A program made the translations under genes and the position numbers. Positions 11,126 through 20,669 of a stretch of DNA of 64,000 nt are shown in pieces. Position 1 is the stretch's first letter; each line of letters opens with the position of its first letter. The notes under the pieces are model-generated. The model made no database searches. It was given only the letters and a program-made list of their open reading frames with translations, and had not been told where the DNA came from. The stretch covers positions 36,734 through 100,733 of the forward strand of contig JAKCWW010000616.1 in NCBI GenBank assembly GCA_026260175.1, given 5' to 3'. Source of the DNA: Reticulitermes lucifugus. Its lineage: Eukaryota; Arthropoda; Insecta; Blattodea; Rhinotermitidae.

Positions 11126-11170
11126 GCTCCCTGATGATGGCTACAATACGTAGCCAAAACACGTAGGAGC
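11126..11170 (+). ncRNA. Hammerhead-like motif, right arm
   Basis: GCTCC (11126-11130) pairs perfectly with GGAGC (11166-11170). CTGATGA (11131-11137) is canonical. Stem II is GGCTAC/GTAGCC, six perfect pairs. The second core box reads AAAA instead of GAAA, then CAC and GTA. One core base is wrong, so this is probably inactive. Confidence 0.4.
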
Positions 11171-11346
11171 GTAAAACTTGCTTTCTGCAGTAGTTGAAGT
11201 AAAACTTGCATATTTTACTCAGAGATTTGATGTTCTGACAGCGAAAATGACAAAGAATCAAGTCATCTGGGATATGACGCCATGTTGATTTGTAAGTAGT
11301 TACTGAGGCTCTGAAGGAGCTTTCTTCCTCCATTTTCTGGGCATAA

Positions 11347-11730
11347 GTGTTCTCACGACTACTTATAACTTCGAACCAGACGCCGACCAGAAGATTCAGC
11401 CCGCAGCGCAGCCTGGCCCCCGATGGCAGTCTTGAAAGGCGAACTATCAGAAGCAGTGACATCGTCGAAGATTTTGAGGACGCTGCTTCCGACATGGATA
11501 CATGGGAACCAGGCTATAACCTCGGGCTTAATCTACTGGACGCACACCGGCTGAAACCGACGAACTACAAGCGTCTTGAGTTTCTGGCACTCCAGTCGGC
11601 TTCGCCCCTGCTGCATGTGGCCCGTGAATGTCTTCAACAAGGCCTGCAGCAAGAGGGCCTGCAGCAAGAATCTTCTCGGTCAACCGCGTTTTTCAGTTCA
11701 GGACGCCCTCTACTTTTAAGAACTTCATAG
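11347..11730 (+). CDS. Unidentified open frame, possible exon or repeat-borne
   Basis: A 127-codon frame, more GC-rich than the DNA around it. The middle part (about residues 38-95) reads like globular protein, with acidic DIVEDFEDAASDMD, then WEPGYNLGLNLLDAHRLKP and a Leu-rich stretch. The end is a short tandem of GLQQE units. I recognise no domain. A start codon at 11347 is given only because it is the first ATG; if this is an internal exon the true edges are splice sites that I cannot fix. The opposite strand is also open for much of the span, which weakens the case. Confidence 0.25.
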   Translation: MFSRLLITSNQTPTRRFSPQRSLAPDGSLERRTIRSSDIVEDFEDAASDMDTWEPGYNLGLNLLDAHRLKPTNYKRLEFLALQSASPLLHVARECLQQGLQQEGLQQESSRSTAFFSSGRPLLLRTS

Positions 11731-11734
11731 TAAT

Positions 11735-12480
11735 CTAACAAACACCATCTGAGGGTTTTTTAGTTTTTCACCTGACTTTGGCCTAAATCGGAGAGCTGTC
11801 TACCTTCAGTAATCCACGATTTCCTCTTTTCAGTGATTTATCCTTATGAAGGAAAGTAGTCTGCTTTACACTCCAACCGCTTTCCCTCCGGGAAAGTAGC
11901 CACCATTAGAAATACCCACTGCCGAGAAAGCCTAAGGCCACAAGCTTGGCGACGAAGTGCTTGTGAAGAAAATAATCCCTCTACCAGGAATGTAACGTCC
12001 GCCATCTATCCCGAACCTGTCACGGCCAGTACTGCTGTGTGAAGGTGGCAGTTCGTAAATATCGAAATTTCGCCAACAGTCTCATTCTGTTGTATCAGTG
12101 TTTACTACTTACTTGCGAGGTGACATAAATTTTACTGTGTTCGAAATATAGGAACTGCTGAACTCTAACTTATCTAAAGCAGATACGAAACAAAATTTCA
12201 CATTATTTTCCAGTTTAATAAAATTCAATCTACTGTACCAAAATAAAGCCTACTGACTGGAACGACTTGACAGAAAACAATAAAGCAATATAAACTAACT
12301 CTGTGTTGCTCTTACACAGAAGAACGTTCTGCAAGAGACCGAGGACGACAGAACACACTTTAAAATCGTCACTCCATTTGACAGCAGTCAGGAATAATCA
12401 AGGGGAGGCATATAGGTTAATGGGCCTAATCATTATTACACATAACGTATTTTCCCATTTTTACTGCGCATCTCTGTTTG
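11735..12480. other. No gene recognised
   Basis: Short open frames only, and no repeat family recognised before the SINE at 12.48 kb. Confidence 0.45.
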
Positions 12481-12483
12481 TTT

Positions 12484-12775
12484 GGGCCGGGATAGCGTAG
12501 TTGGTATAGCGACTCGCTACGGGCTGAACGGTCCGGGAATCGAATCTCGGTGGGGGCGAAATATTCCGCACCCGTCAAGAGAAGACCTGAGGCCCACCCA
12601 GCCTCCTGTATAATGGGCACAGGGTATCTTTATAGGGGTAAAGCGGCCGGGGCGTGGCGTTGGCTACGCACCCCCATCTAGCGCCGAAGTTAAAGAAACA
12701 GTAGAGCTATACTTCTACTCCCCCGCTGGGCCTTCATGGCTTGTTCTAGGGTGGAGTTTAAATTTAATTTATCCA
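12484..12775 (+). mobile_element. tRNA-derived SINE, near full length
   Basis: The head is tRNA-like. The A box TAGCGTAGTTGG is at 12493-12504 and the B box GGAATCGAATCT at 12536-12547, an internal RNA polymerase III promoter. The body has GCCCACCCAGCCTCCTGTAT, AAGCGGCCGGGGCGTGGCGT, CCCCCATCTAGCGCCGA and a GGGCCTTCATGGC...GTTCTAGGGT tail. It is followed by TTTTTTTT-rich DNA. It depends on LINE enzymes for movement; which LINE is not known. It is a head-to-tail reference for the other copies in this window. Confidence 0.88.
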
Positions 12776-12779
12776 TTTT

Positions 12780-13980
12780 TTTTAAATCATTACAGACCCC
12801 ACAACAACAAAATTCATATCGCCTGCTAAAAATTGATTATGATGGAAGATGTTTATGTCAATTTGATATTCAAGAAAACTTCCACTGAAGCATAGTGTTA
12901 TGCAACTTAATTCCTTAGTTTGAAAATCGTAGTTTCAATAATTCATCCGGATTCTCTGTCCATAAACCATTACTTTACAGGGAGTGTTCTCTATAGGCCC
13001 ACCTGTAATGACAATTCGCCAGTACGGCAACTTCCTCTTTCTCTTAAAGAAAAATATTACTCATTAGAATATCCTGTCAAATTCAAATTCGCCTTTACGT
13101 CATTATCTCAGTCTATATAGCTCCGATACAAGCGTGATTTATTAACAACGAAATGGAAACAATTTAAATGGAGCAATCGTGTCCTAACGGGGGTAATGGT
13201 CCGCCGAAAACTGAAATTCGGTTGTGAAGCCCCACTGTCATTCACGCAATGCGTTTACAAAATGCTGTATAGAATGTGGAGGAAAATTCGTGTAACCTTC
13301 TTTTACAACGCACAACGTCAACATGAGAATTATACGTCACCGCCTACTGGATATCATGCCACGATCAGAGTTGTAATTGGTATGGAGGAATAAGTACCGG
13401 GCTGTCAGATTTTTCGACCCTGGGAATCACCTAAAACAAAAGGCACTGGCTCCCCCTTCCCTTGTTCACATCAGGTGGCATGCTTCACAGTTGCTTTTAA
13501 AAATGAGCCATATACAGTTCCACTAGCTTCAATGTTTTATGCGCTGATAAAAGTATTTCGAATTAAGGAAATGTAACATAAGAATGATAACAATTGCATA
13601 AAAAGACCTTCATTTAACATTACTACGTTACTTAACTGAGAATGACAGTACGTGTGCGATAAGCAGCATGGTAAAATGAGAACTGTATGCAAACTTTGAG
13701 CCGGAAAACGTCAAGGAAAGAATAACCGTAGAGATTAAAATGGGTGTCGCACGTAATTGAATCTAGAAGGAAAAGACGTAGCACGTGGATGAGAACTGCA
13801 AATATCTAACATTTATCTGGAGAGTTGCATATGGGACATACAGTTTTAGATTAGAGGAAAACATTAAAGTTGAATTTGATAAATTGGAGAGTCGGTCACT
13901 GATCGACCATTGCACCGCGCTCATCCGATTGTCTGTTGTGCATGTATTTTCTAAAAGTATCCCTCAAGCATTCTTCTTCT
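12780..13980. other. No gene recognised
   Basis: AT-rich unassigned sequence. The short frames at 12920-13120, 13196-13393 and 13785-13988 show no motif. Confidence 0.45.
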
Positions 13981-13987
13981 TCGAATA

Positions 13988-15225
13988 AGGCCTAGTACCT
14001 TCTTCAGTGGGGCCTTCTGGTAATCACTTACCGACATAAAATTAATGACATATCTTGCTCAGTGAGGCCTCCTGATAATCAGTTTTCCCCTACCTGGCGC
14101 GACAGCCCCTAGTGGGCTAGGACCTCCTCTTTGTCGAGGCATCACGATCACACTCAGACACACCACACTCGGTAGGACTCCTCTGGACGAGTGATCAGCC
14201 CGACGCAGAGACCTCTAACTGACAACACACCACACTCAAAAGAGACAAACATTGATGCATCCGGCGGGATTCGAACCCGCAATCCCAGCAAGACAGAGGC
14301 AGCAGACCCACACCTTAGACGGCGCGGCCACTGGGATCGGCTCTAATAATCACTTACTGACATGAAAAGAATGTGGCGCCATACCTTGCTCAGTGGGGCC
14401 TTCTGATAATCACTTACTGACATGAAATGAATAATGAACAGTACCCTTCTCAGTGGGGCCTTCTGATATCACTTGATGAAATGAAGTGAATGAGGCGCCG
14501 TACCTTGCTCAGTGGGGCCTTCTGGAAATCACTTACTGACATGAAATTAATGACAGCAGTAGCTTGCTCATCGGGGCCTTCTGATAATCTCTTACTGACA
14601 TGAAGGAATGAAGCGCACTACCCTTCTCAGTGGGGCCTTCTGATAATCACTTGGTGAAATGAAATGAATGACAGCAGTACCTTACTCACTGGGGCCTTCT
14701 GGAAATCACCCACTGACATGAAATGACCTTGCTTATCGGGGCCTTCTGATAATCTCTTACTGACATGAAGGAATGAATCGCACTAATCTTCTCAGTGGGG
14801 CCTTCTGATATTCACTTTGTGAAATGAAATGAATGACAGCAGTACCTTACTCAGTGAGGCCTTCATATAATCTCTTACTGACATGAAATCAATGAGGTGC
14901 CGTACCTGACTCAGTGGGGCCTTCTTGTAATCACTTACTGAAATTAAATCAATGAGGTGCCGTACCTTGCTCATTGGGGCCTTCTTGTAATCACTTACTG
15001 AAATGAAATGAATGAGGTGCGGTACCTTGCTCATTGGGGCCTTCTTGTAATCATTTACTGAAATGAAATGAATGAGGTGCCGTACCTTGCTCATTGGGGC
15101 CTTCTTGTAATCACTCACTGAAATGAAATGAATGAGGTGCCGTACCTTGCTCATTGGAGCCTTCTTGTAATCACTTACTGAAATGAAATGAATGAGGCGC
15201 CGTACCTTGCTGATAACCGCTTACT
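13988..15225. repeat. 60-bp minisatellite array, about 16 units
   Basis: Tandem repeats built around GTGGGGCCTTCTGATAATCA, then CTTACTGA(C/A)ATGAAATGAA, then TGAGGTGCCGTACCTTGCTC. The last five or six units (14900-15200) are exactly 60 bases long and nearly identical. The left part is more diverged and has a three-unit higher-order pattern. A SINE interrupts it at 14086-14342. On the minus strand a frame of 120 codons (14792-15154) runs through six units, each giving a 20-residue repeat close to MSKVRHLIHFISVSDYKKAP. This is possible only because 60 is divisible by three; I see no sign that it is translated. Confidence 0.92.
14086..14342 (-). mobile_element. tRNA-Leu/Ser-like SINE inside the minisatellite
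   Basis: On the minus strand it begins with CCCAGTGGCCGCGCCGTCTA (A-box region) and has a B box GGGTTCGAATCCC. The variable region is long, as in type II tRNAs. The body includes TAGAGGTCTCTG, GAGTCCTACCGAGTGTGGTG and a CCTCGACAAAGAGG-like hairpin. A plus-strand copy is at 56748. The flanks CTGATAATCA and CTAATAATCA look like a target duplication of the array unit. A CCAGTGG-headed fold is kept, but the acceptor stem does not pair as a working tRNA would. Confidence 0.85.
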
Positions 15226-15229
15226 GAAA

Positions 15230-16080
15230 TGATATGGAGTCTTAGGTGACTAAATTTTGCGTCAGCTAAAACTTCGCAACCGCAGATGTGTGGGGCTGTT
15301 TAATTTGTTATGGTACCTTTCTCGCGTCGTATATTTACGCCTACCAGTCTCAATTTGAATAGGTAACTTTAAGGTGACTATTACTGTAAGCAGTCCTACC
15401 AATTGTAGACTGCATCTCAGAAACGAAATATGGTGTGAGCCTGTGGATTGGATTTAACTGGCTCAGGATAGGTTACAAGGTATGCTTTCATGAACACGGT
15501 AATGAATCTTGTGGAATCATAAACGCGAAGACCTTTTGTTCGGGTAAGTAGCCATCAACTTTTCAAGGAAGAGTCTACACCATGAAGTTAATCATGAATA
15601 TGCATAAGGGTTTTCTACACATTCTTTATAACCTACTGTACCAACTCACGGGCCTCTTTGTGCGTCTCTTTTGTGTGCAGTTTCAAGAGCGAAATTATGG
15701 CTTGATCAATTCCTTATCCCGCGCGTCCTCTACTGGATGAATACGAGGGAGGGACAAGCCCGCGCACTCGGAAGTTTGTCACTAGTCTCCTTGCCGGCTA
15801 AGGGTGGAAACACACAAGAGGGTGCAACACATTCTTCTTCTCTCTAAAGCAGGGATGTCAAATTTACAACCAGAGGGAAAAATATTGCTCAAATCCAACA
15901 GATGTTAAGATCCTTGTTCGGCACCGGAAAACTTTATGCTTAAGCACGGTTTGGATTTATGTACTGGTTCCTCTATAAGAAAGCCATTGTGTATTTGGAC
16001 TGCATTTTCCTTAACCATGAGAGACATCGAATGACAGAAAGAATAATGGGTTTAATTAAAGTTGACTCAACTGTACTGAG
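15230..16080. other. No gene recognised
   Basis: Unassigned single-copy-looking sequence between the minisatellite and the palindrome at 16.09 kb. Confidence 0.45.
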
Positions 16081-16085
16081 ATTAC

Positions 16086-16205
16086 GATCTTCTGAGATAT
16101 GACACCGTGTAATTTGGTAGATAATTACATACGTTTCCAAGCAGCAGGTTCCTCCGAGACGTTGGTAACGATCTACCAAATACAAGGCGTCATTATTTCA
16201 AAAGA
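16086..16205. repeat. Palindromic repeat, class 2, copy D
   Basis: The left arm is ATCTTCTGAGATATGACACC, GTGTAATTTGGTAGAT, TACATACGTTTCC. The right arm is GGTTCCTCCGAGACGTTGGT, AACGATCTACCAAATACA, AGGCGTCATTATTTCAAAAG. The arms pair over about 50 bases with almost no spacer. Confidence 0.7.
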
Positions 16206-16689
16206 ACGTAGTATCAATGCCCACATCCACGAGAACCATATAAGTTTTTCAACTGTAGTCTGCTGGGAATTTCCGATTTTCAGTAAACAAACAAAACAAA
16301 TCAAAACGCAAACAGGGGTGGATACACGTAGGCCTACTCTTGCGGAGTTACAGTATTACCATAGGCGTTCGCTACAATTTTGTGTTAGCTTATCTGTGTG
16401 ACCACACTGTTAATTTATTTTATATATTAAGCTACGAGTATTAATTCATATAAGCCTACAAACCAATTGCTGAATGCTAAAACACTTTGCAGGTCGAAAT
16501 TGTTTTCCTTGTATTTAGTTTAACATTAATAATATTAAAAATATTTCAACTAAATATAGTAGACGTTAACGATATTTCTGCTATTTTTATGTAGGCAAAC
16601 AAGTGGTTTTATGATACGTCGCTTCCGAAGGAAACCGGTAACTTAAATTTGAGCTACAAATATGACTACTACTTTACATTCAAATCCAT

Positions 16690-16830
16690 AGGGCTCTTGA
16701 CGATGGTATATGACTTACTGAAGTAATAATTCTTCTTGGACTGCTTGACCCTTGAAGATGGGACCGATAGGTTTTCCCGAAACGTCGGTAAATAACTATC
16801 AACCTACATGCGTTACATCCTAGAATATCT
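16690..16830 (+). repeat. Dispersed repeat end with TTGAAGATGGGACCGAT motif
   Basis: Carries TTCTTCTTGGACTGCTTGAC, CCTTGAAGATGGGACCGATA, TTTTCCCGAAACGTCGGTAA. The first two blocks recur on the minus strand at 26603-26643. The order TTGAAGA, hairpin GGGA...TCCC, GAAAC, GTC resembles a collapsed hammerhead with no stem III loop. The 36.5-kb repeat has the same layout. Confidence 0.5.
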
Positions 16831-17194
16831 TATCTGAAGTAATGTTATTTCTTTGGATCTTTCCATCGTCTAATTACTTAATGAAGTACTACATTTCGGA
16901 AGCCGACTCTGCTTCCGTCTTCAGGTAAAGGAATATCAAATAAAATTGCAGACATTCTCAAAAACGATGTATCATTAACAGAAGTTTGATACGTAATATA
17001 ACATGCACAGTTAATTAAGCTCTGCAACTTTACTTTGAAAACGCTTACAATATTATGCATGAATTTTTAAATGGCTGAAATAGAAATCAGACTCCCAGCG
17101 CTATGCTGTTTGATGGGTCTAGCCCAAAAGCACAATAAGAAGCTTTGTAACAACAGCCCAATGAAGTGCAAAGGAAAAAAGTTATTCTCTTGCC

Positions 17195-17440
17195 CAATTA
17201 AGCAGCTGGGTGAGTGGACGGGTAGTTCCACGCATTCTTAGCTTTGACACTAGATGATTGTGAGTGGTCAGCCTCGCGCCCTGGCCGTTTACCGTCGGTG
17301 AAAGGTCCCTCGATACCCATTCAATCAGAGACTTTGCGGGCCCCAGATCCAGTCTGGATGTTGTAAATAAGAAAAGTATCTCTAACCCCAGCCAAATATC
17401 TAACTCCGATTATTCAGTCATCCAGGCCAGTCCCAACAAT
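17195..17440 (-). mobile_element. Diverged tRNA-derived SINE
   Basis: Retains the order of the 23.4 and 25.8 kb copies: a GAGTGGTCAGCCTC block, GCCCTGGCCGTTTACC, GATACCCATT, GCGGGCCCCAGATCCAGTCT, then a weak head region ending GTCATCCAGGCC. The tRNA boxes are badly eroded. It is an older subfamily than the 12.5-kb SINE. Confidence 0.55.
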
Positions 17441-17689
17441 ATCCTAGTACTGCAATAAATGAAGTTCGTGGCAAATGCCTCATCCAGACAGGAAGTGTGT
17501 AGACTCAACTCTTATAGTATGCGACGCCGTGTTGTTGAGCTACTCGCCCAAAGACACAGCGGCACATCCAAAGAGCCTGGATCTTCAGCAACACCGCTCC
17601 GATAACCTCAAATCTCGCAGGAAGCACGTACTGACAAATAACATCAAAATGTCAAAAAATGCATGCAATGTACGTGTAATGTAACATTG

Positions 17690-18183
17690 AGGCGCCTTTG
17701 CTTAAATAATGTTGCCGTGGAAAAGCAGTATTACATATTCTGAGTGTGCGTCTGGAGCCTTATTTATCCAGCATGCAAAGCGCACGCGCCGTATTACATT
17801 GTCATGGGTGACCTGTTTGGCTCTACAACATTTTTCCACATAATCTCATAAACAACACGATTTTCGCAAAACTGTTATTGGGCATAAAATGTGTGTTCTG
17901 ATTTTCTCTACAGATTTTGTCTGAAACAGTTCTCATTCTAAGAAGAAATGAGCGAGACATTATCGTAAATGTGCATGCGTCTTCATGTGAAGTACTCGTT
18001 ATTCTTGTCAAATTTTAATGAATCTTGAATTTTCTCGACAGTTTTTCGAAAAATATTCAAATACCAATTCCGTGAACTCCGTCCAGTGGAAGCCGAGTTA
18101 TTCCATGTGGGCAGGCAGGCAGACAGACAGACAGACATGACGAAGCTAATAGTCGCTTTTCGCAATTTTGCGAATGCGCCTAA
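17690..18183. mobile_element. MITE-like repeat, copy 1
   Basis: Aligns over its whole length, about 490 bases, with 62923-63436. One end is TTGAGGCGCCTTTGCTTAA and the other TTTTGCGAATGCGCCTAA, which are imperfect inverted termini of about 15 bases. Near the right end a CCGTCCAGTGGAAGCCGAGT block is followed by a short GCAG/ACAG tetramer run. There is no open frame, so any transposase must come from elsewhere. Target duplication and superfamily are not clear. Confidence 0.75.
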
Positions 18184-18189
18184 AAAACT

Positions 18190-19840
18190 CGGCCATAGAA
18201 AATCCTTCCATTACTCTTGTATCTACTCTCCTTCGTTCCCATTCCTGCACTGAACAACGAAAAATATCAACTCCAAATGCAACAAAAATTAAAAAATGTG
18301 TGCTTTATAAAGTTCTGATTATTGTTCAGTCCGGACCCGAAGATTGCAAGCATCAGTACCGCAAAAATTAACACACTTAATATGATGACTGATATGCAGA
18401 AATTACGAAATATGTAAACGAAAATGACATGATCAGTGAATGACTGCTGCATCAAAACACTGAAATTGAACGGTTTGTGAGGCATCTTTACTATATCGAT
18501 TCTCAGCCAGTGTTCTGCGATATGGGTATAAGACTGCCGCGATATTCTGAACTGAAATCCATACCTACTCACTTAACAATATTTCACAAAATTTGATAAT
18601 ATCAGTGAGATATATACTGTGCCAAGAACAGTCAATTGTAATCTGAATACTGCGATTTATTTATTACTTCACTCCTTCATTTTCAGGTCCCAAAGAGATG
18701 TTGATCTGCTAAATTTGCGTATAAGGTGCAATCCTTACGAGGTCTACAAAAAGACTGCAACTAAAATTCATAAATGGAAAGCATGACGAACATGAATAAT
18801 ATGCAGAAGCTCTACAATTTTTAAGCAAACACACACCAAAATTGACAATTCAGCACACACCAGTCATCCTGAACGAGGATTTTGTAGTCTTTCTCAAACC
18901 CTCCAGGCAACTTCAGAAAAAGTAGGCGTACTTTAATTTAGGCTATGGTCGATTCCTTTGACATCGTTTCCAATTTGTTATCCACCGCGCATCCCGCTAT
19001 CTGCGGCTACACAGGTTCAGCAACTGATATCATTAAATAACTTGTGAATACACAAATAAAGAAAATAGTCAAATAAATATAAGATACGCACATACACACA
19101 CACACACACAAATTTACAATAGTAGGCCTACAAGATTTGGCGTAACCCACAAGACAATGAACTATGGTTAATTTAATTAACGTCCACGTGAAAAAAACTA
19201 AGAAATAGTCCACTATTCATTCCAAATTTTAAACACATAAAATATTAACGAAAACGTTTTGAAAGTGTCGTCAGAGATGGTGATTAGCTTCGAACTAGAT
19301 GGTCTTCATTCTATTCTGTTCTTTACCATCACGTCTAGAAGGGCCTTCAACCCCGAAGACAGAGTTAGTATGTTCCCTCAAAAACTTGTTAACCACCTAC
19401 AAGAATTCCCAGGGTCATAATCCAGACAATCACAACATGAATCTTCACCGCTTTTTAAACCTCAAATCTCCTATCCAATAAATGTTTAAATTTGACTGTG
19501 CGAGTTCTGCCTGAGCGTGTAACCGTGTTAACGAGCGGCCGTAGATCAGACATCAGAGTGAAAGTGGATCGATAATGACGTGTTGTTCCATGCACGGGAC
19601 AGGAGAGATCGTGGTGCTGATGGCGGGGAGTGGTCCACAAAAAAAATAATTTTACTGAATCTCTTTCTGATCTTCCCTTCATCCGAACAACACTGATTAT
19701 GTAACAGCGGACTATAGCTACAATTTGCAGAGTGGTCAGGGAGACAGCAAGCTGTCGTATACATGTTGCTTGTACGTACCTGATGTCTGTATTGCAGCAT
19801 TACCTGGGTGATTTGAGAATTTCACAGCGTTCTTGACAAA
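18190..19840. other. No gene recognised
   Basis: Unassigned sequence with a short (AC)n run at 19088-19109 and a TAGGCCTA at 19123-19130. The only frame near 100 codons (18267-18572, minus) is hydrophobic and AT-driven, with no motif. Confidence 0.45.
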
Positions 19841-19843
19841 AAT

Positions 19844-19975
19844 TAGTCTTCTGGAATACGACGAAGTATTAGTCAGTAAATTCTTACCAACGTTTCGAAG
19901 GTTGCCGCTGCATCAATTACCTCCGAAACGTCGGTAACATAATACCAATCCAGACGGCATCATATCTCAGAAGAA
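19844..19975. repeat. Palindromic repeat, class 2, copy E
   Basis: The left arm is AGTCTTCTGGAATACGACGA, TTACCAACGTTTCGAAGG. The right arm is TTACCTCCGAAACGTCGGTA, ACATAATACC, GACGGCATCATATCTCAGAA. The two arms sit almost back to back. This is the clearest class 2 example. Confidence 0.75.
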
Positions 19976-20365
19976 ATTCAAAATTGCTGGGTTATACTAG
20001 TGAGTGAATATGTTATTGGCGGGGTATATTCTAATGGGGTACAAGAGCGCTATTCGCTATTTTGCGTGTCGTATTACCTTTTATGTTCGTATGAATTATG
20101 TGGAGCTAAACCGCATTCTTAACCTGGGCTTTAGTTCGAAGTGGTCACTTGCACGCTACAGTTGCCTTTACTCTGGAGAAAGTTCCCGAATCCCCTTGCC
20201 CAGAACGATGGGCGAGGTCAAGAGCTGTCCTGCACTTGATAAATTTCTCCGGCTTAATTAAGCATAAAGCCATGCAGATGTATGGGGTGTGGTGGCATGT
20301 TTCTATGCGTTTTAACCACGTACCCGGAAGGACATGAGTAATAAGTTCCACTTTCCAGCCTTTTT

Positions 20366-20398
20366 GCCCTTGGGAAAGGGCGACCCGTACCCAAGGGC
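20366..20398. repeat. Small GC-rich hairpin
   Basis: GCCCTTGGG (20366-20374) and CCCAAGGGC (20390-20398) form a perfect nine-pair stem with a 15-base loop. It lies just before the 43-bp minisatellite. No T-run follows and no role is evident. Confidence 0.5.
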
Positions 20399-20418
20399 TA
20401 CGAGGTTGGGTACTTTAA

Positions 20419-20664
20419 GAGCCGTTCTGGACACTGTGTAGACCAGGTCGGGTAGGTTCAAAGCTGCTCTGGATGCTGTAAGAACAGTTCCTGTAGGTTC
20501 TTAGAGCCGCTCTGGACACTGTGTAGAGCAGGCCGGGTAGGCTCAACAGCCGCTCTTGACGCTGTGTAGACCAGGTCGCATAGGTTCAAGAGCCGCTCTT
20601 GACGCTGTGTAGAGCAGGTCGCGTAGGTTCAAGAGCCGCTCTGCACGCTGTGTAGACCAGACAA
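20419..20664. repeat. 43-bp minisatellite, about 6 units
   Basis: The unit is GAGCCGCTCTTGACGCTGTG, then TAGAGCAGGTCGCGTAGGTT, then CAA. Units are 43-44 bases, and the later ones are nearly identical. It is clearly more GC-rich than the surroundings and CpG-rich. Because 43 is not divisible by three, no continuous repeat protein is expected. Confidence 0.9.
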
Positions 20665-20669
20665 ATCAC

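Larger units (their letters stand above)
10992..11209. repeat. Class 1 foldback repeat, copy 2
   Basis: Left arm 10992-11094 and right arm 11105-11209 are near-complete reverse complements, with the perfect palindrome CAGCGCTG at the centre (11098-11105). Shared blocks include ACTTCAACTACTGCA / TGCAGTAGTTGAAGT and AATATTACAAAGACATAA / TTATGTCTTTGTAATATT. There is almost no spacer, so the transcript would fold into one long hairpin. Each arm holds a hammerhead-like motif. Confidence 0.85.

Noticed and set aside
14264-14340. tRNA gene (Leu/Ser-like)
   Set aside because: The head is followed by a SINE body, recurs at 56.7 kb with the same body, and the acceptor stem does not pair properly.
13988-15225. 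CRISPR array
   Set aside because: The whole 60-base unit repeats, without unique spacers, and the genome is animal-like.
18267-18572. 101-codon hydrophobic frame on the minus strand
   Set aside because: Hydrophobicity follows from AT-rich sequence and no domain is recognised.
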